From contig NW_025932756.1 in NCBI RefSeq assembly GCF_000764305.2, positions 372,001-436,000 on the forward strand: a stretch of 64,000 nucleotides of DNA. The letters run 5' to 3'. This document shows positions 13,001-26,000 of this stretch, piece after piece. The position numbers were made by a program, and so were the translations under genes. Position 1 is the first letter of the stretch; each line of letters begins with the position of its first letter. Under the pieces are notes generated by a model that saw only the letters and a list, made by a program, of their open reading frames with translations, was not told the origin of the DNA and searched no databases. Source of the DNA: Hyalella azteca (taxonomy: Eukaryota; Arthropoda; Malacostraca; Amphipoda; Hyalellidae).

Positions 13001-15446
13001 GTTATTTTAATACAGGACTTTATCTAACTCTGGCTCCGTAATATGAAAGCCTTGTCGGTTGCTGCGACAAAAGTTTCGAATGGGAAATTTTATTGTGTGT
13101 TATTTTAAAGCAATTATTATCCTCATTGTGTCTGAGACATCCGGACTTGATATCATTTTATTTCAAGCGCCGATTTTTTGAGCCTGTTAATTGTTACAGT
13201 TTAAGGCTTGTCAAAATCCCCAATATATTAAGAACGATACAAAATAAGTCGAGCTGAGATACACCGTGGTATAATCAAAGCTTTAATTTACAGGGACTGT
13301 CCGAATCTCTTATAGTTCTTAATCTATTATTTTTCTTGTTATTTTTGTTTGAAAAAACAAGGCGACGCCATCGTCAGTTTTTACTGCTAGAATTTCTATG
13401 AACTGAAAACTGCTATTAGACGTTCAACTTATCTGAGAATCTAAATTGTCAATGATTTAATAGTCCTTTTGACGGTTAAGTGGAAACACAAGTCAAGTTT
13501 TAACGTTTCCATGGTCTGTCGTATTTAAATAATTACTGCTACTCAGGGCTAAATTACAAATACCACTAGCAGATAATCACGGAAAATCTACAATATTCTC
13601 CAAAGTTAACTGTACAGAATGTTTTCAAAAATCGATAAACAATCTTAATGCCATACTTTTTCTTTCATTCCGCGTTAAAATCTCTTTAAAATAAATTATC
13701 ATAGAGCTAAATCGTACCTGAATTATGTTGAAAGCGATCTCACACCTCTTTAGGCAGAACTTAAATTCCATTAATTCATGCATAACCAAGAAGCATTGCG
13801 CTTATGACGCAGAGTCCGATGACCAGAACGTCTGTCGGCCGGACGAGTACGACTGCGACGACGCGACGTGCATCGATGCCTCGCTTGAGTGCAACGACAT
13901 CAAGAACTGCAGGCACGAGTACGACGAGGAAGGCTGCAGTGTGAGTAATACTTTAGCCAAACATCGGTGCAACTACCATTCTTTTTACAGTACAATTGTT
14001 TCATGGTTCGTTTGAACCTCGGTTGCGTTCTAGTTATATTAATTTAGCATCTGCGTTCTGACTTAAGGTTGTGTCTCAACCACAAATTACTGCCACATTT
14101 ATTGCGTGCTTTAAAAAAAGTATTGGGCAGATGCAAAAGAATCTAATCCCACTTTCGTCACAACACACGAGTTAAAAAACTACCTATATATTTAAGTGAA
14201 TTTAAGTTAAAAACTTAAATAACCTTTCACTTCTCACGCTGCAATTTTATCTTCAAGAATGTCCGTTGAGTAGCACGATATTCGTGATTTCAGGACCTGA
14301 AGAAGCTGAAATTTGACATCACGTCTCAGCACATCATCATCATACTGACGATGGGTTGTGGACTGCTGGGCGGCATGTGCTTCGCCATGTGCTTCAACTG
14401 CGTCAGGAAACTCATCAGCGACGGCAGGCAAATTCAGGTGACGAAAAATAAAATCCGGCCTCGGAAGTAAAAAATTAACGGCACTCGCAGAAATAGGGAA
14501 AGGCCGAAAAATCTGGGTGCTGAACTTGCAAAAATATCGTCGAAGTTGGCAAAGATTAAATAACAAAATTACACAAAATTTAGAACTGTAAAGGTATGTC
14601 CATCAAAGTAGTGAATCTAGCATAATTTTTCAGTCAGGAAAAGGTTGGAAAGTGATTATGTACGCAAAAGTAGCTACAATTGCATTAAGAGCATTTTTTC
14701 CATACATTTTCTAGCAAGTAATATTTAATTTACATATATTAATGCTAAATATTCCGTGCTATGCATGGAATCACTTGATAACAACTCACTAACTTTTCAA
14801 CCAGATCGACCTAAATTATCAACCTTAATTCTAAGTTCGAAGTTTTTGAACTTCGTGTCAACACCCGCAGGAGAATATAAGGAGATCTCGGGAGCAGCTG
14901 GAAGGAAGATCGCGCTCGATGACGTCAATTCCGTCGACGCCGACGACGGTGGTCACTCAGCAACGGCCGCCGACTATGCAGGACAACGATTACATGGCGA
15001 CCGTCAAGCCGAACGGACGTGCGTGTCTTCCCGGGTCTTCGGAAGACAGCGAAGAAGACGAGGACCTAGACGATGAAATGGATGAACTTGAAGACGAAAC
15101 AAGCGTTGAGATGAGAGACTGCGAGTGCCAAACTCGCGATTCTTTAAGCACCCAAAGGGATTCCCTCGGACAAAGAACTCCTCCTCCACCACCCCCTCCC
15201 ACACGTCGGCCTCCGGGTGTTTCCTTAGCAATAAGTCCTGATCCTGTTCCCACTCCTCCCCCTCCTCCAGCTTCCCACTATGGTCGGACAGGTGTTCCCC
15301 AAGATCCCTACGCCGTGGAGTCCGATGATCCCTACAGATATAGATCCCACACTGTAATAAACGTGTCAGATAAAGTCAGTGGCAAGACTTCTAGAGCTGC
15401 CACCAAGTCTCCCAAGTCGACTCCAGACGTATTAGTGACTCACTGA
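7024..15446 (+). CDS. Neto: Neto-like CUB/CUB/LDLa transmembrane protein
   Basis: Exons, all with AG/GT borders and matching phases: 7024-7068, 9870-10022, 10773-11024, 12107-12267, 12518-12761, 13813-13940, 14294-14437 and 14871-15446 (stop). They give about 566 residues, with the extreme N-terminus missing upstream. Order: hydrophobic signal peptide (LLMLLVSSICPAVNG); CUB1 with its four cysteines (CRSF, TDC, ENC, RYCG) and the motif DFLEIRDGQHGYSDL; CUB2 (PPCSF, IDCTW, NECDV, HFCGS); an LDLa module with six cysteines; a membrane span (IIIILTMGCGLLGGMCFAMC); then a tail with an acidic run and polyproline. This architecture defines the Neto family, auxiliary subunits of kainate-type glutamate receptors; in Drosophila, Neto is essential for neuromuscular-junction receptor clustering. 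The role here is inferred from the family. The start codon was not found. Confidence 0.87.
7860..8470. repeat. 19-bp minisatellite, about 30 copies, in a Neto intron
   Basis: Tandem units of ctggcaaccccacgcgata, highly uniform to about 8100 and increasingly diverged to 8470. Because 19 is not a multiple of three, each strand cycles through all frames every 57 bp and gives overlapping 19-residue repeat peptides. None has a start context, codon pattern or domain that suggests a real protein. It lies wholly inside the first visible Neto intron. Confidence 0.9.
10130..10322. repeat. 12-bp minisatellite in a Neto intron
   Basis: Units of ggaggggtgcat/ggaggggtacgt, at least ten in a row from about 10197, with looser copies upstream. 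The period is in frame, so a four-residue MEGY/MERC-type repeat is open on the plus strand. It sits between the two CUB1 exons and is best read as intronic repeat. Confidence 0.8.
13813..13940 (+). CDS. Neto: Neto exon: LDLa module
   Basis: Encodes one LDL-receptor class A repeat. Cysteines fall in VC, DC, TC, EC, NC and GC contexts with acidic residues near the end (CNDIKNC...EYDEEGC) that fit the calcium-binding loop of the fold. It joins in phase to CUB2 upstream and to the membrane-span exon downstream. Confidence 0.85.
14294..15446 (+). CDS. Neto: Neto exons: membrane span and cytoplasmic tail
   Basis: Exon 14294-14437 holds a single hydrophobic span followed by CVRKL, a stop-transfer-like basic stretch. 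Exon 14871-15446 encodes about 191 intracellular residues: a Ser/Thr-rich start, an acidic run (EDSEEDEDLDDEMDELED), a PPPPPPP stretch suited to SH3/WW/EVH1 partners, and the C-terminus DVLVTH. The tail is not conserved enough for me to match to a particular species. Confidence 0.8.
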
Positions 15447-18400
15447 CTAGCGTGTTGCATAGAAACTACAGCCTCTAACTGAGAGATGCCAATTATCAAG
15501 CATTATGTTAATCATACATGTATTTGTCTGCTGTCCCACATTGAAATAGTGAAACAATTCCAGTCACCGAGATCGTAGTAGCGTATAATCAAAACAAATT
15601 ACTAAGAAATTTTGCTTTCAAATAATTTATTCCAATAACGTCAATTTAATGAAGCGAGGTTTCAATTCGCACGTAATCCGCATATATCGTGAAATAGAGT
15701 AGTGACCTCAATTGGATTGAAAATTTATACTAGAGTGCGTTATCGAGAAAATTGTGGCCCATATGGTCTTGGTAAAAATAATATTTTCCAAGATAGGTAC
15801 AATCTCCATAAACAGATAAGGCTTCACAAATAATGTTCCTCAGATTAGTGGTTTGAAACCATGACCATTGACGTGTGAGACCAAGGGGGTTAAACTCCCG
15901 ATAAATTTTCTCACAATAATTGTTGGTTTCTTGAACGTTTGCGCACCTTATCGTTAAACCTCCTGTTGAAGTAAGAATTAATAAGGAATCATATTGATTC
16001 AATATTTACTTGAAAAATACATAGTGAATAGCTAAATATTTTGGCTCTATAGACAGTCTGAGGAAAAAATTGAAATTAATGACGAAAATTAATAATGTCT
16101 GAGATGAGTCCTCGAAAATTGTTCATATTCTAATTGACTCCTTTAAATATCAATAATAATTGAAAATATCTCAAACAAATTATCATGAAATTTCAACCTG
16201 GCAACTTCCACGTAGTCCAGGACACGGTGGAGTCTCATCAAAAGTGATCAAAACTCGATCTTCTAATTGGAAAATTTTAGTTGGTTACTTTGAGTTTTTT
16301 AACTTTCCTTTTTTTTTGAAAATTGTTCTTATTTCAAACGGCTTTTCATTTTGCGCCATTGTTGTAACGTGGGGCTGTAGCGAAAGTTTTTATGTCGGAC
16401 ATCATAAAGATTTATAGACCGATAAGCCCTTGAACTTTAATGCAGAAATTGTATCCAAGGAATGCATTCCTACAATCTGATTTTGAGGTCCTGTTAGTGT
16501 GGGTCTACCGCACTAAGTAGGCAGAGTGTTTTCACTTTACGGACTCACGTGTCTGGGGACGTAGCGCCTTGTTCGTCATCCTATTAGGATTCTCAATTGA
16601 GTGACTCCGTAATTTTGTCGCTGATCTGAATGAAATATCTGAACGCTGGTTTATTAGAGTAGTATGAAAATGTTATAATTATTATTTCCTATAGCAGCTG
16701 CATGTGAAAACTTGCTCGGCTTTGTGAAATAATTTTAACGCAAATAAGTGAGCAATAGAGTAATCACATAATAAAGGAAAGGTCTTTGTCATGTACTATG
16801 AAATAAACGGCACCGTGTTTGCACAATAATATTCATATGAATGTAGAGCGAAACTGCAAACAAAAGCTCAAAGTTATCATTTTGATACCAATTTTCTGTT
16901 TTTATACAATGGGAGATGTCAATTGTAACATTAAAATATTACAATCCTATTTTCCTCGAATAGTCAATGCTAGGAATATAGCTGTAGAAACTGAAGAAAT
17001 TCATCTATATGGGCAGTTCGATGCAAAAATATTGCATTTAAGCGTGGGTGTTTTATGAAAAAATCGCTGTTTTATCTACTTACCTACGGTAAAGGTAAAA
17101 CTCGAATGTTGTTATATTATTCTGTTGAACTTGCTCTAAGAAAATCTTTTTATTAATTAATATATAACGGACACTCTATCGGTTTGAAAAGTATGAAGGC
17201 AATGCTGCTAATGCCATACAACCCTTGTTCGTGTAGCTTCCAGGTTCGCATGAACTGTTAAACTAAATGTCTTCTGTTGTCGAGAGATAATTTAATAAAA
17301 ATACAGAGAGACTAACTCCTAAAAAATATGTATGTAAATTTTTAGATATCTTCTATGTGTGTGCAAGTGGATCTTGACATTTAATAAACAATGAAATTTA
17401 AGGCTTACCCTTAAAATATGGAATAAACAAATGAAAGAAACCAAAATAACATGGCGTACGAAAGCCTAAAAAATTCAGTTCAGTAACAAAGGCATCTCTC
17501 AATATCACAAATTCTACTATCTCTTCAACAAATAAAAAAACACCGCCCCTATAACACGTACCAGCTCTTCACAGTCAAACACTACAATATCATAGGTTAA
17601 CGCTATCGTACCGAACAAACTTACGAATCTTTGCAAAAATCATACAAAGGTGCACCATATTTGATATACAAACAATGTTCATGAAAACCAGTTAGAACAT
17701 AATGAATAGGATTTATAATTATTTACCTGACCCTCTACAAAATAGTGGATATTTGTTCAATATTCCAGACCTGCAAACCTAATTTCTTCTCGTAAGGAGG
17801 CGAAAATTAGCATTAATGTTCTTATGACATACGAATTCATCATGGAATCTTTTCCTACTGCTGCCAAACGCCAAATTTTATTAATTTTTAAAATTACGTT
17901 ATTTCATTAAGTATCAGACGTGGTCAACTGGTCATAGACAGAAATCTACGGTAATCAGCCTTAATATTTAATTTCTCTTTCAATAAACCCCTGTAAAATA
18001 TTTAACATATTTTCTCGTGTTGATATCTCAGCTTTTTGACACTATAAAATATCAACTGCACAAGGCAAAGCAACTGAATATCTAAAATGTTGTGGCTGAA
18101 ACGTAACCTTACTTTATATTAATCATTTCTTTATATGCTGGTGTAGAAGATCTACAATATTTGCAGCTTGACTTGTTATTTCAATCCTTACCATTACCTT
18201 AGACAAGCGTGAAATTTTAGTGCAATAGATTTTTACATGGAAAACCGGAGGATGTAAATTCTCATCAGAAAGTACAGAACATTGCGTATATATTTCCTGT
18301 ATTAAAAGGTTTCTCGGAGTACATACATTGGTATGATTTTACATTGATTTATCATCATTGCCATTGGGCAAGTATTACGTCATTAGTGTTGATTGCTTTT

Positions 18401-20049
18401 CATATTAATATTATAAGCTGAATGATAGTCAATTGAAAGAGACATAAACTTACTTCACAATTAATATGTGTGATATATAAACTTACTTCACAATTAGGCG
18501 ATTTGTGACAGACCAGTACGAATATCTATTCGGAATGATGTACGTACGTAATATTTATTCGGAATAACGTATGTATCCATAGATGTATTCAATCTCCTGA
18601 ACAATTTAATCACTTGGCTAATCGAATTAGGCTCACTTGTTCAGTGACGTTTATGATTGAAATTAATGAAGAATTTTAATTACTAAACTAAACCAAATTA
18701 ACTGCGATAGTTCTTTAAAATCTTCAAAAAGGATAAAAAAATTTTGTTGAGATATTTTCATCCCATCTGTGGCGACGCTGAAAGCCTCGAAGCTTTAAAC
18801 TAAATCGGTTGCACTCAATGAATTTTAATAAGATCACGCAAGGTTAATCTCATTGAACTTACCACCTGCTTTCTTAAAATATCAGCTCCAAGTAAAGCAT
18901 CCGAAAAATGTCTAAGGTAATTCCTAAATGCTATCAAGAAAACCAAACTATATTTTATGAAGAGCTTATGGCTTCAGCAGTTTCGTCAGATCTCATCTTC
19001 TGTAACATGAAACAACTCGTAAGTTAAGAGTTATTCTATTTTTATCAATCAGAAAATCTCAATTTCAAGCTAAAGCCGCTAAGAAACGCAATAATCTAAA
19101 GGCGCCGTAAAGTTGGTGTAAAGGTCAATGAATATCAATAAAGCAGAGCATTTTATTGCATTCTTTTAGTCTCAACAGGAGAAATAAAGCGTTAGCACCG
19201 AACACAGCAGAAAAGCTTGGAAATGGTGCCTAGCCTCAGAAAGTTCTACAGAAATAAGCAAGAAATAAGATACTTGACACAACTGCTTTCCTGTCACTCT
19301 CTGTAACTTCGCGCGCGGTGGTCGTTAAAAGGTTGACTATCGTCAGGAAAATATGCATTTGTGTTTGAAAGTTTAGGCAGTGATGATTGTCGGCTTCTTT
19401 AGGATACTTACAGTCAGCGTACCATGAATTCTTGAGGTCTCTAGATTAGAAACAACTAGAAATTGAAATTCACGAGCTGAGCGGGTTCAATAAATCCTAA
19501 AGACAACCTGTGTCCAAGACGAGTCCTTAATGTTCATCCCGATAGAAGGCAGTGCAAATGATTTCTCTTCCTAAATAGTTACGAGTCCAAATATTTGTAA
19601 AAGTTAATAAAGTAATTTACTAGAAAGTGCAAAAAATAGCACATTGGTACCGCAATAAATTAAGCTTTTATTTTTTATGTTAATGCTTCTTTTCAATCTT
19701 TCGTAAATAACTTCCCAAAGATTTTCAGAACTATTTTAGAAGTTTAGAGATTTAGCCTTTTTTGGGGGTGAAATCGATCCTCGATTCGAACTTTATCAAT
19801 CCACGGCTCCCAATGTTTCAAGTATAGACACCAACATCTAAAATAACTAAACCACTCGTTAAGTCTTATCTCAATGAGCAGTTAGCGAGCGCCATTTGTT
19901 TGGCTCTTCAAGATGTTCATAACGCATTACTCTTGAAAAAAGACTGGTCTCTTAAATCTAAGAGCTAATACGTTATTACGTCTTCAAAACATGACCAGTT
20001 TAGATGCCGCGTAGTTCGTAAAGTTCTTGACGAGTGATGTTCTGAAGTC
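15447..20049. other. Intergenic region between convergent Neto and transglutaminase genes
   Basis: Mostly AT-rich unique-looking DNA with no supported exon. It must contain the 3' ends of both genes. A possible minus-strand AATAAA signal for the transglutaminase lies at 19667-19672, about 380 bases past its stop. A short direct duplication (cttacttcacaatta) occurs near 18450-18500. Confidence 0.6.
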
Positions 20050-23000
20050 TTAGTCCCTGACGACGACAGGCCGCTGACCCACCACGTCCTGTAGCTGACG
20101 TGAGGCGAAGCAGGCGACGAGACGCCGCTCCCCTGCAGCGCGGGGCGTGAAGGTGTGCGTGTAGGAGAAGACTTCGTGCGGTCGCACCTCCCTGTTGAAA
20201 AAATAAGAGCATTAGTTACAACGGGTTGATAAAAATTAGATAACTTTAATTGATGGTTTGATTAACTCGCATGTAGTATCATCAGTTGCGGGACTTTCAC
20301 TCTTTCGTAGATTTTGAACGGCATTTTTAGATGATATCACAAACACACGTCTTCCATCAGAGTTGCAATCGATAAGTTGCATTGCATATGCACAGCTAAG
20401 TCCAAGCCTTGTAGTAGGAAGGATTTTTTGAGCGTTTTGTAACAATTTCAGAAAATTGTTACAAAAATAGCTTTCGTGTTACATGAGTACGACATTGTGT
20501 AGCACACTCGCTCACCACAATAGAAAAAAATAATATACAAATACTAGTAAATTCATAAACAATACAAGCTAGAGAATGAGAAAGGATGAGAGAATATTTA
20601 CCTATCGATGCGGATGGTGCGAGGGCGAACAGAGCCGGACACCTCCATGGTCAGGAAGCAGTCGGTGAGGGGCACGTCCAGTGGGTTAGTGAACGAGAAC
20701 GTCGCCTCAGACTCTGATCCCACGCGAGGATCCGGCAACTGGCATCAAAACAACATGAAAAACATGAGTATTATACATGCGGAAGTTGCTTTCCGCTTCA
20801 AAATTTAGTTGGCTCTAGACCTGTAAATGAATCAAAATTGAAACGAGTAAATTCTGCCACATGGTCAGCGAGGGCTAACTTAAAAATTTGAAATTAGTTT
20901 TGAAATTTTCATCAATAAACACAAACATAAATCGAGAGCTACCTCCTCAACCACAATCGAGCGCTATCTCCTTGCAACTCACGTCAATATTGAGCCAAGG
21001 TTTGTTGAAGCGGAAATCGAATTCATCGATGAAGGACTGGCCGGTTTCCTGAACGAATGCAGTCACTGTGATCTTGACGAAGGACATATCGACGAGCTTG
21101 TCCATGTAGTCCCAGGGGTCGAGCGTGAGAGTGATTGTTTCTTGTTCGTTGGGAGACAGCGTCATCTGCGTGCTGGACCGCTTCAGGAAGGGGCCAAGCA
21201 CGCCAGTGTAAAAACTGCTCCTGTATTTGCAAAATAAACTATGTACAGCATATCTTATTTCTGTATTATTTCTTCTATAGTATAATAGGAATCTCTTAAA
21301 ATATTGAATCATTGTTTGTTTTTTCAAACGGATTTTTACATGACCTCGCATGCGTTTTATACTCTATATTCCGTTCTTCATAGAAACAATAATTATCGAT
21401 GTCATGCCTTGTGCAAATGTTGGTCTGAATGTTCCTGGGCTCGGGTGAGTTATTGTGGATGACCACAGGAATGACAAATGGCTGCCCGACCATCACCCTC
21501 TCTGGAGCGTCCAATTCAAAGGACACGTCGAAGTTGCGTTGGTCGGACTCCTCAGGATTGAAGGGGCCCCATTTAAACGCGGCCGCCTGCATGTATTTGT
21601 AATGAGTTTAGATAGTTTGCCTAATGCTTGCATAGCGCCATCTTTCTTACTGCCCAAATACTAAATTATAGTATCAATTCAAACAAGTCAAATATTCAAT
21701 AATCTAAAAAATTCAAACATTTTCTACTATTTTCTTGCCTGATACTCGAAGGGAGGTGAGTCCTGTCTGATGCCGCGGCAGGAGTTGAACACAGCGAACT
21801 TCTCGACGTCAGATCGTTCGTTGTCGCGGTAGACGTTCGTTAGATCATCGCAGTCGTTGTCACCGTCTTCATCGTAGCGGCCCACTGCCTTCGTAAGGAT
21901 GTACCGACTCACTGGGTACCTGTTGAGAACATGTACTCAAAATAGTTGAAACACATCTGGATGTATGAAAGTCAGTAATTTCCAGGTTTCTCCCTTCGAG
22001 TAATACTCAGAGGTACCGTACATCCACAATGAACGACTGCCATTACATCTTGGCCGAAAAAATGCAGAATAACTCGCATGCATTATAACTTACTTTAATG
22101 CTCTAAGAATTAGCGCACCAAGTAGCAGCACTGATTGAATTTTGCAATGGAGCGCTGGGATCAGGTGTGTGGCATGTGGCAACAGATTTCCATATCGTGG
22201 CCATACAATTTGGTAACGTAAATAAATCAGACGCGAATTTTATGCCTAAAACATTCGCGAGATTTAATGTTCACCTGAACTGCCTGAAGGGAGAGAAGCC
22301 CCAGCCTGACTCCTCGTCCTCGTAGAAATATCTGACGTAGGAGTTGAGGGAGGCGTAGAAGGCGTCCACGTCGTCCCGCTGCCCCACCTCACCGCGGCGC
22401 AGAGCCTCGATGGGGCAAGGGCCGCACGAGCCCGAGAACACTGCGTCGGGGGCCATAGGACATGGGTGAATAAGTTAGGTCGTACGACCCTTGTTAAATT
22501 AGTTACTTCATACGGTGTGGAGAAAGTTATGTGTGTCATACGGCTATGAGTAAATTAGTTAGGTCATATGGCGACGAGTAAGTTAGCCACTTCAAATTGA
22601 TAATTATAAATTTCAGTAATTCATGATTGAATATGATTTAATTGACTGGTTACATTAATTTCAATTTAGGTAAAGTATACAAACAACGCATATATGTATT
22701 TTCCCAGTCATTAATTCCACTACTCTATCATTGACACATCCAGTATTGATGGTGTAACTCACAGTCCCTGAAGTCCCTGTAAGTCCTGCAGGGGTCGGTG
22801 GCCTGCCAGCCGGAGTAGCCCTGCGGCTGGTCAGGCCGCGCCATCCAGACGTCCGTCCACGTGTGGAACGCCCATACCGCGTCGGGCTGGTCGCGCCCGG
22901 GGCCCTGCTCCAGCTGTCGCAGCCCACACAAATACTTACATTAATATTCCTGTACAAACTAACACAGCCCACGCAAAACATATCAGTCCTTCCTCCACCT

Positions 23001-26000
23001 AACACAGCCTACACCAATAACCAGATTAATCCCTGCTTCAGTTGACCCAACCCAACCAAGCACAATAATCCATGCTTCGGCTGACCTAGCCAATACAAAT
23101 GGCTATTCCCGAATCTTCTATAAGTGCGTCGTTCAGCTAGAAATATATAAAAACTACAATTCCGGTCGGGGTACAGTAGCTACTTTGTCCACCGGTTTTG
23201 TGCTAAGAGGCGGACAACGGTCAAATTTCTACCATAACTTTTCTACCATAACACATTGCAATGAAAATAAAATTACTAAAAAGTCCTTTTCTAAATTGTA
23301 AGCACTCAATATTCCATATGCATTAATTTGTTTATGGGATGAGAATACAAATAATTAAGGCTCACGATGTCTCCGTATCTGTCGACATAGCGGTCGACGG
23401 TGAGAGAGTCCTGCGTGTCGACGGCGCTGACGAAGGCGGTGACGGGACGAGCAGGGAGACCAAGAGTGCGGCACACTGGCGGGTCATTGCATATATTTCT
23501 TTCATTAGGTGCTTGGTGGCATATCATATTTGTATCAGTTACATAAATGATATAATAAGATGAATTATTCAACGTTCGTTCAAGGCAGTCATATAATCAT
23601 CAAACATATTAAAGCACACAGTCTGCTATATTTGTTTATTTCGCTTGGCACTAACTAAAGATGATATTGACAATTAGTTTCATGCAGCAGTTCTCACATG
23701 TGGTCATGAGGGCAGCCATTACCCAACACTGGGCATACTTGACAGGCGTCGCCCCGCCTCGCAAGAACTCCTCGATGATCTGCACAGACCCCGTCCAGAG
23801 GTGGGGGGTGTTGCCCCCCCTGTAGTCGTCCTCGAAGCGCGGCTCGATGAGCCCGTAGCTCGCGTAGTCCCAGAAGGAGTTCGACCTCTGGCCTGGTCGC
23901 GAGGCTTTGATCTGCAGCAGCGCGGGGCCGACGCACGACGAGGGACGGCAGAACGACAGAGTGGACGACAGACGGTAAAGATGGTGCCAATATCGTGGAT
24001 GAGTTGGAGTTAATTTTGGAAGAGAGTAGAAAATATTCAACTGGAGGACAGTTCGGAAGTTTGCAAGGCATGGCGTGACGGAAGCGGAAAGAGGAAGGGA
24101 GTAGTTTGTATAAACAAGTTGAAAGACAAAAATCCTGAAAATACATGTACCTGCGTACAAAGAATTTAATCTATCAAGGTAGTGTATTTGTCTCGATTTT
24201 ATTGATCGAGGTGCTTGTAGATAAACTTGTTTAGATTACGAGGAAAATAATGCAAACATATGGCATTCCTTTGTTTTATAATCTGTTTTGTTTGAAATAA
24301 ATAACTAGACGTCTCACGAAAAAACTTTATTTATTTAAACAGGCGGACTTATCTCACCATGGACGCCAAGGCTCTCGCCACCTTGACTGGGTTGCCGCGC
24401 TCGGAGGGCGATAGTCCTGACATCTCGAGCAGCACGCAGGCCGCCGGCAAGACGCAGTCGTCGAACTGCCCGTAGATCCACGGACGTCCTCGGACGTTAC
24501 GGAAGCCGCCCGTGTAGACTTTTCCGTTGTCGTTGATGACGTACTCGAGACGTTGGGCGTCGTTCTCCATGTAAACAGAGTCGTCTGCCAAAGAGATTAA
24601 TTTTTGCGAATTGCACAAGATAGAGATTATATGCACAATTAACCCAAAGAGTGTAATTAATCAAATGAATTTAATTCTGGCATTATTCGTGGAAAAACTC
24701 ATCACTTAGAGGACAAAGTAGATAAGGAATTGTTTATTTTTCGTAAATAGATTTTCTTAACTCGAAATAAAAGCAACATTTTGAATGATCAACAAAGTCA
24801 ATCATAAGTTAATCATACAATTGCAATAACAAAATAATAATCATACAATTGTTATTTGCTCCACAAGTGAGCTAAAATGATAGAAACTCAACAGACCTTT
24901 GGAGAATGCGTTGAAGATGATGTAGATGTCTTCAGGGCATCTGTACTGGAGCCGCGCACTCGACGCGTCCCGAGTGGAGGTCTCGACCACGCAGCGCCAC
25001 ATGCCGACGGGGCACGTAGGAGGCACGTTCACCTGAGGCGCAAGTACTCAGCTTGAAAAAAGACTCATTGAAGTGTACTCACGGATTAATATTTGTAAAA
25101 CTGTAGTAGAAATACGGAATAATTGCGACAATTGATTTAAATTTCTGAGGCGTGTACATGATTTTTGTCTTAGATCACCGATGCCTTCCGGAAAAACGTT
25201 TAGTTCATGTACCTGCATCCCGAAATTGAGGCCATCGTTTGTTCTGTGAAATACATACCTCAACGGTGACGTCGAGTCCTTCTTGGTTTTGGATTCGAGC
25301 GTCCCACTGATGAGGAACTCGTTGGAATTCCTGATCCGGACTGACACGAAGAACCACGCGCGTCCTCTTTGGCACAGATGGGTTCGGGCCGAAATAGAAG
25401 TTGAGGTACACATTATCCCTGCTCGGATCGTATTCCCGTTCCAGGAACCTCTGCACGGAGAAGATTATCGCTCATTGTGAGCACCTAAAATCTGGTATTG
25501 GTCCATTTTTGGGAGATCTTGTGATACATGCAAGTAGTAATATTACCTTCAGGTAATATTTTGATGTTGTTGCCACGCACGTTTTATACAGTATTAGTTA
25601 TGAACGGTAATGAATAACCGTTGATTTCGATTGTTTAGTATTGTGTGACTTCGCTTACAAAATACTGAAAAGCCTTATGTTTCTAAAAGCCTTATGTTTC
25701 ACATTTCTTACTAAATTAAGGAGGAAAGTTTGGCCTCTGCGGAAGACAGGCGTGGGCTGTTCGCGGTCCTGGACGAGTTCATACTCGAAGGTCCTGTGTT
25801 CTTTGGCGTTGTCGAGCGGTCGGAAGTCGACAAAATCGACACGCAGAACTTCAGGTGGCACGACAGCAAGGTTGTAAGCGTTGCCATTGGCTGTGACAAA
25901 AGACTTAGATCAAAATTTTAATTTCTTTTTTGCTGAGCGATTGAAACAATTAGATGTCAAAATATATTATACCTCAAGAAACGTAATTGAAGCAAGAAGC

